A stretch of 64,000 nt of DNA from Sclerodactyla briareus. Its lineage: Eukaryota > Echinodermata > Holothuroidea > Dendrochirotida > Sclerodactylidae. Shown one piece after another: positions 1 to 11,040 of this stretch (position 1 is its first letter; every line of letters starts with the position of its first letter). Location of the stretch: contig JAODTK010005741.1 of the NCBI GenBank assembly GCA_026419785.1, positions 83,220 to 147,219 on the forward strand. The letters are read 5' to 3'. Below the pieces are notes generated by a model that was not told the origin of the DNA, ran no database searches, and worked only from the letters and a program-made list of their open reading frames with translations. The position numbers and the translations under genes are program-made.

Positions 1-371
1 GGCTCGTCGGTGATACTCACGTTCACAACTTGAATCAATATTGATAGTTAGAATTGTCATTTGTTCTGTTGGATTTTTAAATTGTGTCGGTGAAATGTTC
101 TGTAAAATAAATAAAAATTGACCCGGCCAAATGCGGCCTAAGTTGGAGAAAAATATTATATAGACTAGAAAAAAAGAGAGTTCTTATTGTACGTTATGGT
201 GCCATTCATTTGTACAATTTTACTAGTTTCAGGTGATGATTTTCAGTCTTTCATTATTTTTAATTTTCCCTGATTTCATTATTTTCAATATGTATCCACT
301 GTTACCTCACGCGCCGTCAGCATATGAACATGTGTTAACTATGTCATGGCTCATGTCATATACTGCTAATT
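1..371. other. No recognised feature
   Basis: A+T-rich sequence with no exon, RNA gene or element that I recognise. It ends where a short dispersed repeat begins. Confidence 0.5.
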
Positions 372-480
372 AAGGGCGGCGATCATGAGGGAGCGGGGCC
401 GCTGTCCCCTCCGATGTTTTGGTTGGGGGGTACAGTGCAATCCGTCCCCGAAGCCTCGCGCCTACGGACTGTTTTTTTTT
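372..480 (+). repeat. Short dispersed repeat, copy 1 (GGCGGCGATCATG head)
   Basis: The first bases, AGGGCGGCGATCATG followed by G-rich sequence, recur at 61,801, where the copy also continues into G-rich and then C-rich blocks. Copy 1 ends in a T-run at 473-487. No coding capacity is evident. The family is unknown; two copies on the same strand suggest an interspersed element or the edge of one. Confidence 0.4.
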
Positions 481-1069
481 TTTTTTTCTAATTCGCATAT
501 AAAAATAACAATAAATTCACTATTACGGCGAACGACCGTAGCATTAGTGAAGTTTTTTTTGCAGAATCGCGAAGTTTTACGCAAACAATTTGGAGAGAAC
601 CGAGAAGTCTGGAAGTGTTGAAAGGGCGCCAACAACCCAGACGATTTTCAATTAAGAGCAAACAAATCGCAGAGGCTCAGACAGAGACTATCATTGTTGG
701 CATATGCTCCCGTAGTGCTACAGCAAGAGCATCCCATCCGCGCTAATAAACTCCCGGGTATAGAAAACTCGGTAACGGGAGTTATCTCCCTCACATCACA
801 GCCTCTAATAGCCCCCCCCCCCCCCCTCCACCCCCAGCTCACTGATGGATACGAGTTGTTAAGGAGTCCAGAGATGGAATATATTCGACAAGCGCCATGT
901 TCTGATCGCATACTCTTGGCGTCACTTCGTAGCCTGATGTTCACTCTAGTACGTGTTCGGTTATGGTAATCTTGAAAATACGGTCCAATCTCGCGTAATT
1001 CCCCTCGTCGACCCTCTTTTGAACGTTCTCAATATTGTTTTGCTCATTTTTGAGAAATAGGATTCCATA
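481..1069. other. No gene seen; contains a C15 run
   Basis: Short open frames on both strands show no recognisable domain. A run of 15 C occupies 812-826, one of about 19 such G/C homopolymers in the window. Confidence 0.5.
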
Positions 1070-1490
1070 TTTGCACGGTATACTCTAGTGGGTCTTAACC
1101 AACTGATTGGAGACCCGGTCGACAATGTTCTTTGTCAGAGAAGGGGGATTCTGCTATTCGGGAAAATAAAATTGTCTCCTGTTTAGAAGAATTTGAATTA
1201 TGTCAGCGACGCCATATTGTATTTTTCCCACATGCAAACGTTCACACGCAATGGAATATATAGGAACATTTCATTGCCACCCTCTTGAAAATTCGTCCAG
1301 TCCGGTCTTCAATTTTCATTGCATATCCAGGATCCTTGGTCAGCTTGTTGACCAATGGCGAGGAAGCTTCTTTTGTATTGTCGTGTTGTCAATGTAAGAT
1401 TCGAATATTTAAAAAGAAAGACTGCGTTCCGGTGGTGGCTTTTGGGATTAGATTTGTCACAGTCGTTCCGACAGAATTTTCGTTATTCTA
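1070..1490 (+). repeat. Dispersed repeat family R1, copy 1
   Basis: This segment matches the complement of 42,550-42,960. Shared blocks include CTTGAAAATTCGTCCAGT near 1282, then ATTGCATA.CCA and AGATTTTGTCACA-like stretches in the same order, and an upstream block around GTCTCCTGTTTAGAAGAA. It has no clear coding potential. The order of blocks is conserved while small indels are common, as expected for an old interspersed repeat. Confidence 0.55.
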
Positions 1491-3599
1491 ATAGTTAGGG
1501 TAACTTACTTGAACTTGCAAAACGTCATAGTAGGGAAAACTTGTTATGGGAACACACGTAACTGTAAGCATCGACCTACGGTATAAATACTCAATAGCGT
1601 AAAGCGCTATTAACTGAACGAACTGTTTCGTACTAATGGTTTCGAGACAAGTTCATTCATATCGTAGTAACATAACGACATTCTCTCGGCCAGGAAAGTC
1701 TCAGAATTTTCATAAACAGGAGCATCTCTCGACTGTATGTGTGTTTCCCTTTTGCATTCATTTGCGTTCAATTTTTGTTTGTAAACACGAAAACTCGACT
1801 AGGTCTTAGTGGATCATGCCACCCTGTTTATATGTGTCCCTCATTCCTAAGTACAGGACCCTATTGTTCAGCGTTCGGGTCATCAGCGGTCGAAGTCTGA
1901 AAATCTTATAAAACGAATAAGTACGTAAAGCTGTTTGGTCCGATCGAGTTCTAATTTGGTAGGCATCCTTAGGGAACGTACTGACCCCTATGTTCTTCAT
2001 CTTGATCACAGTCATTTTGGTGAAAATGATGAGAAATGTGAAATTCGAATATTGGCGTCCATGTTTTTTTAGTTGTAAACACCGCTACCTTGAATAACTT
2101 CCGGTGACGAATGTCATACGTTACCCACACTAAGACTGGTACATTTTCTCTATCCGCCTTGTTCGGATATAGGTTATTGAAATTGAACTCAATAAGGCAA
2201 TGGGCCTTACGGCCTGTCCGGGTTTAACAGAGGAACTGGCCGGGGGGGGGGGTAGGGACGATTACTGATGGACTTTCTCCTCTCATATATATTTGAAGAG
2301 TGTTCCACGGCGAGGCGGGCGCGCGTCTGGGGAGTCTTTCTTCTCGGCAGAGGGTGATCAATTAGTGTAATTGTCTTCCTGGAAATATTGTTTCCTCTCT
2401 AAGAAGTTTTGAATCGTTCAAGAACAGTCCCTGATTTATTTTTCAGGAATACGGCGAATGATTTAGTCGTTGGGTCATGGTTCTTTCCTGGGATTTGGCT
2501 CCGGGTCGTTTATGAGGATTTGTCCTTCCTGACCCTTATTCACTAAACTAACTAATCTTGCATTGAGGCGAGTTAGTCACATTGCAGGTAGACGCGCACA
2601 GCACAGGTTGGAAATCGTGGATATTCCAAAATGGGGTAATTTTTCGAGTTAACCTACCCTCTCGAATACCAGTTTCATCATCATCTGCAAATAATATGGA
2701 AACAGACCAGCATGGCTTAGCATCGCCGCAGACTTCATCATTACACGTGCTTCATCCGTCCTATCACCGCATAAAATGACTGCCAGCTGGACACGGAATG
2801 TTTTTACTACGAACGAGCATATATGGGGAAACGTGATAGTCTTTAAAGGGAACATATGACGTAAACGAGAGTTTTATTACATCACGATAAACAAATGGAC
2901 CGCAATTGCGCTTCCGATATAAGGAACAGCACAAATAAGAGTGAGAAGTTGTTAGCACAAACTGAAGGAGACACAGACATAACGAAGTGTAATTACGAAC
3001 ATAATTAAAATTCCAGCGGGTCATTGCATAAGTACCAACTCGAATAGTGAAACTAGTCTTCCAAATTGATAAAAATATGAAAGAGACTTTTCATTTGGTG
3101 TAATGATGTTGGTCTCCATGCCGAATGAAGTACCTTACCACTCTTCGAATTGGAGCCACGCTTTTCCAAATAGTCAGTGACAGACTTAACTTCAACAATA
3201 TCGAGGGCCTGGTTCTGGGAAACTGCGAAAGGTTCGTATGGCACGGGGTAAGAATTGTTCGTTGTTCAGTAGTTTCCGAATTCATTGCGATGTGTCCACT
3301 CCTCGATGCTCAAACTGTATTTAAAATGACCATTTGACCAGCAATGCGATTATCATCTTCCAAGAAACATATATGTAACATGGGATCTCGTACAGAACAA
3401 ACAAATCCGAATAATAAAAAATAAGTAAAATGTTGTTAGAGCATGACATAAACTCGAGTGATACGTACCAGCATCAGACACTATAAACAGACAAGGACAA
3501 ACAGAGAACATACGGCAAGACCTCCATTGCAGTGAATACTTAATTATCATCTATGGAATCACTCCTACTACAGTCAATGACATGAGCTAAGCTCCGAAT
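1491..3599. other. No recognised gene
   Basis: I see no exon-like similarity on either strand. A G11 run lies at 2242-2252. Several open frames of 60-90 codons around 2.6-3.5 kb have no recognisable motif and overlap one another on both strands, which argues against coding. Confidence 0.45.
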
Positions 3600-6110
3600 C
3601 AAAGTGGACAATACCAATAGCTCCCCGGTGTATGTTAGCGTCCTTTTACAGGCCATCAGACGGCAGTGACAGTTGTGTTAGTGCTCAGCAGAGGCTCTTG
3701 ACAGTCTCCCAATTGCGATTATTTTCTGTGGAGATTTTAACATTCATGAACATTGACTGGTGCAATACTCTTTTATCATCTGTGGGTTCGTTACCCCGTC
3801 CCCAAGCATATGTTACTCGTGCCATCCGACTCAACTTATCCTGAAATGGTTCGATCCCCAACTAGAGGAAATTCCATTTGAAAACTTTGTCTACAAAAAG
3901 GCCAGATGCTATACAGAATTTCAATTCACAAGAAGGAATCAGTGATCATGATATCGTAGTCTTCATTGCCGTTGTCCACCGCCACACGTACCATAACCTG
4001 TTCGTCGAAAATCTATCTGTTTATAAATCAAGCCTTCTAATGAAGCTACCCAAGAGTCTACTACTGCCAATGATGGCATGTTACTTTTTAACAAAGTTGT
4101 CTTGCATGGATCATTTTATTCCAAGCAAATGACGTCATCCAGATTTCATACCCATGGATCGACGCTAGTGTACGTGTCAAGTAAGGAAAAAACAACGCCT
4201 TTATAACAAAGCGAGGCGATCATCAAATCCATAATCAGTCAGCATGCAGGAAGTTTCGTAAGAGCTGATAGAGCTCAGGGTTGCTTCAGATTGTAACGTT
4301 CAGAACATTATTTGACAGCATTTTTTTGACACTAACAATACCGAGCCTTTTTGGAATTTTATTCAATCTAAAGCGTAAATTACCATCTAAAGCATCAACA
4401 CTCCTCATCAAGGACAACTTCGCAGTCACCTCTCTATTGGAAAGCGAGTGTTCAATGATATTTTGTTCCGTATTCACTAAAGATAAATACTGATTCGATA
4501 GCGTCTTTACCCACCCCCGCTGTGTGTCAGTCCATATCAAGATTGAATATCTCGGAACAGGGTGTGCAGAAACTTTAAGATGAACTCATGTGAATAAATC
4601 CTGTGGGGCCAGATGGTATTTTGCCTATATTTTCTGAATGTGTTCAACCACCCTTGCTCCGTTTTCTCCCAACCATCTATCAGAAGTCAATCAATTCAGG
4701 ACGCTGCCCCACAAAATTTTTTTGGGGGGGGAACCCCAGCCGTGCTAACCATCTTTCAATAAGGGAAGTCCACAACCCTGGAATTACAACCGAGTTTCGC
4801 TCCCCTCTATTCCACATCCCCATTAAACCACCATCCTATGAATTATTTGGATCGTCATCAACTTTAGTGACAAAATGTTCACATGGTTTTCGGAATAAAT
4901 CATCCGTGAAACTCAATCGGTCCATAACCATCAAGGATCTGGCTAGAAGCTTGGACTGTAAAGCTCAATTGATGTAGTGATTACCGATTTCAGCAAAGCT
5001 TTCGACAAGTGCCACATAGCGTCTGGCCCACAAATCTCCAACCCTATGGCATCTCTGCAAAACCTCAACATGGATGAAGGCTGTTTTTCAATCACCGTAC
5101 CCAGTGTGTTGTTACAGGGTGTTAAATCTCACTTGGTTTGGGTCTGCCTTGTTCGGGGTAGTACCAGGGTACAGTTTTTTGGACCATTTGCTTTCCTCCA
5201 TATCTATTATGTATCGTCCTACCTAACACGATAAACTCTACCATACGAATGTTTGCTGAGACTTGCATTTTGTATCGAACTATCAGTTGCTCAGTGACAT
5301 CCCATAACGCCACGATTCGGATAATTTTCAGCATGGATCAAATGTGGCACATCGATCTAAACGCTTCTAAGTGCAATCACGGTTGTTACTATAAAAAGAA
5401 TTATACAAACCGATCTTTCATTGCTAACACTCCTCTCGATCTGGTGAGAAGAACATACTCCTTGGTGTCACAATCTCTCTCTCTTGGAATCGCATATCAA
5501 CATCAGTGTTTTGTAACGCACTCCAAAATTTCTCGGATGATTGGTAGACATCTTCACGACTGCGATTATCAACTAAGTTACGCCTATAAATCTCGGGTTC
5601 GTCCCGCTGCGCCTGGGGGCCTCAGTTTTGGGGCTCCATACAAAGCATGTACATTGACAGACGTAAAGGCATCTCTCCTGTTTGCAAAGACTATCGTCGA
5701 TCAACCAGTGTGATAGCCCTTCTGCAACAGCTTGGCTTGCCTCCACAGGAGATAAGGATTGATTCGCGACCTCAAGATCCTACAACAAGCTGTTGCTCTC
5801 CCGTTATCCCGACTTTGTCAAGTTGACTAACCATCACTCAAGATCATCATTCGCCAATGGCTCTAGTTATAGACATGTTTCTGTTTACAACAGATGTTTT
5901 GAAGTGGTCATTTTGGCCAGGGGGGGAGAACATTCAGATGGAATCAAGTTGCTTTCAACCATCCAAAGAACACAATCCACATCTTTTCTGACTTGGATAG
6001 AGATGGCTTCATAAACAGGTCTTTAAGCTTGTTATGTTGCATGGTTTGCCCCCTATGCAGTGATAAACCACTAGTTGTATTTGCATAGTAACGACAATAC
6101 AAGACAAGAC
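3600..6110 (+). mobile_element. Decayed non-LTR retrotransposon (CR1/L2-like), copy A
   Basis: A 5'-truncated LINE carrying in order the apurinic endonuclease-like domain, the RT domain and the C-terminal tail. Endonuclease: SFYRPSDG (about 3635-3665) and CGDFNIHE (3727-3750). RT: an FSKAFD motif A near 4987-5004, a degenerate FADD catalytic box near 5252, and a thumb region resembling KASKI..MIGRHL near 5520. C-terminal: LLQQLGLPP near 5720 and a GLPP.AV.. block near 6040, followed by an (ACAAG)-rich tail. Frames shift many times and stops are frequent, so it is inactive. Copy B at 20.5-21.7 kb is the same family. Clade assignment is tentative. Confidence 0.8.
3627..5990 (+). pseudogene. Broken ORF2 (endonuclease + reverse transcriptase) of LINE copy A
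   Basis: The family product copies element RNA into DNA at a nicked chromosomal target: the N-terminal endonuclease nicks and the RT primes from the nick. Here the reading frame is split into at least six pieces by indels. The longest uninterrupted pieces lie at 4603-4977, 4977-5234 and 5249-5713. The RT palm aspartate of motif A is visible, but the second catalytic box is corrupted to FAETC. The 5' part of the element (ORF1 and the start of the endonuclease) is absent. Confidence 0.75.
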
Positions 6111-6829
6111 AAGAACGAAAGTAGACCAAGGTCTCACTGAGTGTTTTATAATCTTTAAAAAAATCTTTCAATTGTCAGTTGAATTATACAGGTACCAACG
6201 CGAACATTGAAACTGGTATTTTAATCTAAAATAAAAATTTAGTGGAATAATAATTTACAGTTAGATGGATCGATCTGTCGACAATTAGATAAGGCGGACG
6301 CCTCCTGTCTTTGGAAGCGCACCATAGAAATTTTTTCCGTGAAAGGACTATGCGAATTGCCGCCTTACTTGAAATAGTCCCCAACCTGTCCATGTACCGC
6401 TCTTCCCCCCCCCCCCCCCCCCACAAACCCTCACCCACGGACATTAGATCAGTCTATTACAGCCACTTTCTTACACAATAATTAGCGATGTGGAAATTCC
6501 TATCAATTTTGATTAAATTTTCGAAATCGGACAGCTGATATCGCAGGGGAGCAATCTGCCGCTCTGCCACCTCACCGCTCTCGCAGTACGCATTGGGTTG
6601 GTGCTTTCTTCCTCTAGGGAGCGTTCCTGTGCCCGACGTGGTCGTCTGGGCCCACGGGACTCGAGCGGAGCCTGGTTCGGCTGATTCATTGGAGAATGTG
6701 GTCCACTTATGCGTATGCCACGTAGAGTCGTGTTCATGCGTGTGATTGGTTGATTAGGAACGCGGTGCTTAGTATATGTACCACCGTAACGAAACCCTAT
6801 CGCGTACCTGAGAGGATACGCGTCACGTC
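6111..6829. other. No recognised gene; C18 run
   Basis: An 18-base C run lies at 6405-6422. A 112-codon open frame on the - strand (6513-6851) is Arg/Pro-rich and low in complexity. It matches no family I know and runs into the tandem repeats that follow. Confidence 0.4.
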
Positions 6830-7490
6830 CGCCGCTCTGTTGCATGTCCACATCGAACCTGAGCAGTAGGCTTCACGACTTCCGCACAGCCTCGTGCCAT
6901 GCTTCCACCCGAAGATCCTCCCGCTGACTGAGCCTCCAGTTCTGGTGTGGAAAGACAAAACCGGAAAATCTCATCTTCTCTTTTGCTTTTTCTGAGAGTG
7001 CACGAGTGACGAGTACGTGAGATGCCCGCGCCCTACCGCCTCTCGGTCGCACGTGAAAATCGAACCTTGGCAGTAGCCTTCTTGCGAACTAGTCTTATAA
7101 GAGCTGTGCCGCCACGCCGCTGGCTCGCTCGGGGCTGCCGGTCCCCTCAGCGAAAAAAACAAAAATTCCTTTGCTGGTAACCACCCCTTACCGCTTCGAA
7201 CGTGCGTATTCCTGTATGACTCGTGTAAGCTGGCCTGCTCTTGGAATGCTGTGCGCACACGACTACCTTAGCGCGTGTGTTGATGCCTGCCCAGACCTCC
7301 TCTCGGTCGCACGTGAACATCGAAACTTTTCAGTAGGCTTCCGCGAACGTTTCTTATGAAGAGCTGTGTGCCGCCACGCTCCCCTGCCACCACCTCGGGG
7401 CCCACGTGCTTCAGGCCCACACCACTCGGGGCTGCTGTTCCCCCTCAGCGAAAGCAGTCCTCTGCTAGTACCCCTTATCGGCCTCGAAAT
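6830..7490. repeat. Diverged tandem repeat, period about 260 bp
   Basis: Two long units share CCTCTCGGTCGCACGTGAA at about 7039 and 7299, followed in both by ATCGAA, CAGTAG.CTT, GCGAAC, AAGAGCTGTG.CGCCACGC, CTCGGGGCTGC and CCCTCAGCGAAA. A partial unit sits upstream at about 6849 (CATCGAAC.TGAGCAGTAGGCTTC). The units are unusually G+C-rich for the window. No tRNA, rRNA or snRNA fold is obvious to me. Confidence 0.7.
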
Positions 7491-8329
7491 TAACAGATTC
7501 GCGGAGAATAATCCTATTCCTCTCGAACTCTCACAATCCTGAGAATAAGTCATTCGCAAATGGCTCGACTTGATAAATCGTCTAATCGTGACGTCAGTTT
7601 AATACCAACAAACGCCGGGGGGGGGGGGGGGGGGGGCTTGGAACCTCAACCCGTACACCAGTATGTCACCATAACATGCCAATTTTGGTTACAGGATCTA
7701 AATTCTGGGGGATGACCCAAAGTACAGAGCGTAGTCCTAATAATCATTTCTTTACAATGACAACGTAGGGCCGTATTCAGTTAAGATAAACAATGAATAA
7801 CCCTGATTATGGTGGGTATCTAATTAATGAAGATGGTAGGATCATCAACAGGTGGAGGTGAACAACATGGATTGAGTTCAGGCAATTATGACTTCGTGAG
7901 CATTTACGGATGGAGCTCAACATTGCATGTTTGCTGAGAGCGATGATGTACCCTATTTTTCGTTACATATCACCTCTTTCATATACATGAAACCAGTTTT
8001 CACGTAACCATGAGGTCAACAGATTATGTAACCTCACAATCGAATCGCAGGGGAAGGGGAATTTTCGTACCGATAAAGGATGCACAGTGTCCATGGGGCC
8101 TATTTTTCACCCATGCTCTGACGAAGCTTGTGGGATTTCTCCCGAATCTCGTATGCAGCTGCGTGCTGTATGTAATGTTTTACTCCGTAGATTATTACCG
8201 TCACATATACCAAGAAGATGCAATATGCGTAATAACTCATCCTACCCGGTACCCCGCGCAATATGAATGGTTGTTGGTAGGCCTATCAAACTACATGGCA
8301 ATTAAGGCACGATAGGATTGTTGCGATTA
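7491..8329. other. No recognised gene; G20 run
   Basis: The longest G homopolymer of the window, 20 bases, lies at 7617-7636. A 101-codon + frame at 8010-8315 has no recognisable domain. Confidence 0.4.
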
Positions 8330-9006
8330 TCAGAACACAAATAATGGACTGCATCCAACTGCTGGTCTATTCAGTTATTTAGTTACCCGCGTGAAAGGTC
8401 ATGTCACATGCAAACCAATCTCACGTCAACTACACTGGCTACCCGTACGTCAACGCATCATCCTCAAAAAATGCGCTCTCACAATTACAGTCGATTCCCA
8501 ATCTCGCCACCTAAATATAATGAAGAACTTATCTCTATCTATATACCTAGACGTACCCTTCGTTCCTCGGATGAGCTCCTTCTCGTCGCCCCATCACATC
8601 CGAGCTGTGAGGACATCAACATACGGCGCCGAGCCTTTTCCGTTGCGGCCACCAAGCTCTCGGAACAACGTGCCCTCGTTTATTCGACAGGCCTTACAGT
8701 CACCATTTAATCTAATCTTAAGAAATATCGTTGGATTCGATAGACTAATATGTTTGTTATGTGTACACTCGTGACTTCGATCCGACGCTTTGAGTGACCT
8801 ACCTTTTGTCTCGGTGATGTCCTTATGTGCTCACCGCTCTTACTCAACCCATCGGTGACTTTGTATGTTACCTCTACCCCTGTTAGTATTAACATTATGT
8901 TAAATTTGATAAAACCATTTACAGCGCAGTTTGCTATTAGGCAACATCTGTATATTCCTAGAGTCCAAAGTATGGCTGCTATAAATACGGTATTATTATT
9001 ATTATA
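8330..9006 (+). mobile_element. CR1-like LINE 3' end
   Basis: The translated sequence carries the typical C-terminal tail of CR1-type RT proteins: LHWLPVRQRI near 8429-8458, then in other frames RRTLRSSDELLL near 8548-8583, YGAEPFPLRPPSS near 8620 and VPSFIRQAL near 8670. These blocks are in the right order but in different frames, so the copy is broken. The 3' end has the form TGGCTGCTATAAATACGGT followed by (ATT)n, a common tail for such elements. It lacks the RT palm, so it is 5'-truncated. Confidence 0.8.
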
Positions 9007-10535
9007 TCTATCTGTAAATGAAACATAAGGCATTTTTAATACGCTAAATGTATATTAAGAGTCAAGTAGGGCTTGCCCCTGAACACCCAATAACAATTAT
9101 TCGCACCAGATAACTGAAAGGCCTCTACCGTGCACAACTATACATAAATTTAAAGGGCAAAAATATGCTCGGAAAAATGATTCTTATAATTGAGAATGGT
9201 TTGAAACTATGGGGAATGCTCCGAATCCTCTGAATCCATTGCTATAAGTGCTAATGTTATCGACAATGCTTCCACACGAGATTGTCTTCGATCAGAATAC
9301 ATTCACAAATCAGTATTAACGGGCATGTATCTTCACCGTGACCGTATCCTTCATAACTGTATTTCAGGATGCTCATACGTAGAAAACCTTTACAGTCTTC
9401 GATTTCGACATTGAGGTCAGCGAGCCAAGGATAAGACAACCTATTGACTTTCCTCCACAAGATAATCATTGCCGCCTGATTCTTGAATGTTCTGAAATTA
9501 CACCGCGTGACCGTAGCACTCATAACGCGTCGAAGCGTACAGGAAGAGGGATTTGTAATGGTCGACTTCGTACCGGTGTGAAAGGTCTGACGCGTAGCTC
9601 CGACATTTCATAGACATGAGATATTATATTAACTGAGTTAAGAGGAACGCGTGCACCCTAAGTCTTGTCCGTTGTGGAGCGTTTTTGAAATGTCCCCCTG
9701 GAACCCGACTGACACGCGATCACTGCGAACACCTTCATGTCGTTTAAAGTGTTTGACCATTTACGGTATGTGCTACTCTACCAATGACAACTTGAGGCTG
9801 ACCTAGGCCCGGCATCCAACGGCTAACAGCCCTATGCTGGCTGACGCCGGTGGTAAATCGCAGTACGCGCAGTTTTCATTGTCCTCCATTGAAAGTGTGG
9901 ACAAGTCTCTGAACGATGCATTTTTTTCCTAGATCAAATCAAGCCACTGCAATAAACCTACATCAATTTGGTTTTTAGAAAATCTGAAAACATAAACCCA
10001 CCCACATGAAAAGTTCGTTTCAATATATTGAAAAAGCGACTTATCCAAAAACAAAAAGATCTTAACTTCAAATCGACAACGGTAAATATATACATCAGAA
10101 AGAGCGTTCAAAACTACAAGGAAGGGAAAAAAAAATCACTACCCAAGCTGCACAATAATAAAAATTGATTGACAAATTACTTAATTTAAAATGTAAGGTG
10201 ACCCAACTGTTTTCTCAAAGCGATGAAAGTATGCACAAAAAACTAGAGAATGAACCCAATTTCAATGAAAATTGATGATGAAATCATATGAGATACAGGT
10301 GCAAAAAATTAAAGAAATTAGCCACATTCGAAAACACTTTCAACTGTAAACACTCCAGACTCCATTTGATGGGAGATAGAATTAAACGAGCCAAGTGCAT
10401 CAGCAAAAAAAATACTTAATTCACCAGGTTGTGGCCAATCACAGCTTGACCATCTCAAAGATGCCATATGCGCCCATAAATACATAGCTAATATAATAGG
10501 ATCATAGCCGCAACCGTATAATGCCAATATACAGT
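9007..10535. other. No recognised gene
   Basis: Short overlapping open frames only. The stretch 9930-10330 is strongly A-rich. No domain, RNA gene or repeat copy was recognised. Confidence 0.45.
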
Positions 10536-11040
10536 GAAAAAAGGAATCTCGACCCAATTAAAAACCCCGAAAAAACTGAAGCCCTCCAGAAAATTTAGGG
10601 CCTATATCTTACTATTCATTTTTGTGTACAAGGGAATCCCCCTAATTGATGACCATATACTTCCCGTCACCCAGACTGACTACCCAATCATGTACACTGT
10701 AAAACCCCACCGCATTAGGATCACTCGATACATCCGGGGTAACTTGCTGCCTGCAACCTTTCAAGTTCACCGACCTTTAAATGCCCATGCAACAGTTACC
10801 TCACTGTATCCAATATGCTCAATGCGTTGGGTTTTTACAGTGTAGATTCACCGTCTGAGCTTGTTTTTGCCTTCAACATTTTAGCAGAGAAAGTCATACT
10901 TTCAATAGAATATAACATCAATCTTCTGATCATGCTGGATATGACAACGGCGTTCGATACTATCCAAAGAAGTACAACTATTAATATTTGAAACAGACCT
11001 TCGAGAACGACAATCTATCTCATTTCACTATTACTATCCG
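10536..11040 (+). mobile_element. Reverse transcriptase fragment of a LINE, split by a MITE
   Basis: The 5' half gives an RT block 1-2-like pattern: a KP.K run, a PPENLGPIS-like stretch (10,580-10,610) and DDHILPVTQTDY (10,648-10,683). The 3' half gives SPSELVFAFNILAEKVIL and LLIMLDMTTAFDTI, whose D..TAFD is RT motif A with its catalytic aspartate (about 10,935-10,960). A 152-bp inverted-repeat element lies between the halves. Frames are broken in the first half. The clade is uncertain; the pattern resembles LINEs with 'VTQ.AYR..R.T.......' RTs. Confidence 0.6.
10693..10844. mobile_element. 152-bp MITE with TA-flanked inverted ends
   Basis: The left end TACACTGTAAAACCCCA and the reverse complement of the right end, TACACTGTAAAAACCCA, agree at nearly all of 17 positions. 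The outer TA is probably the target duplication, as in Tc1/mariner-type insertions, with CACTGTAAAA as the true terminus. There is no coding capacity. It interrupts an RT reading frame, so it is younger than that LINE copy. Confidence 0.75.
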
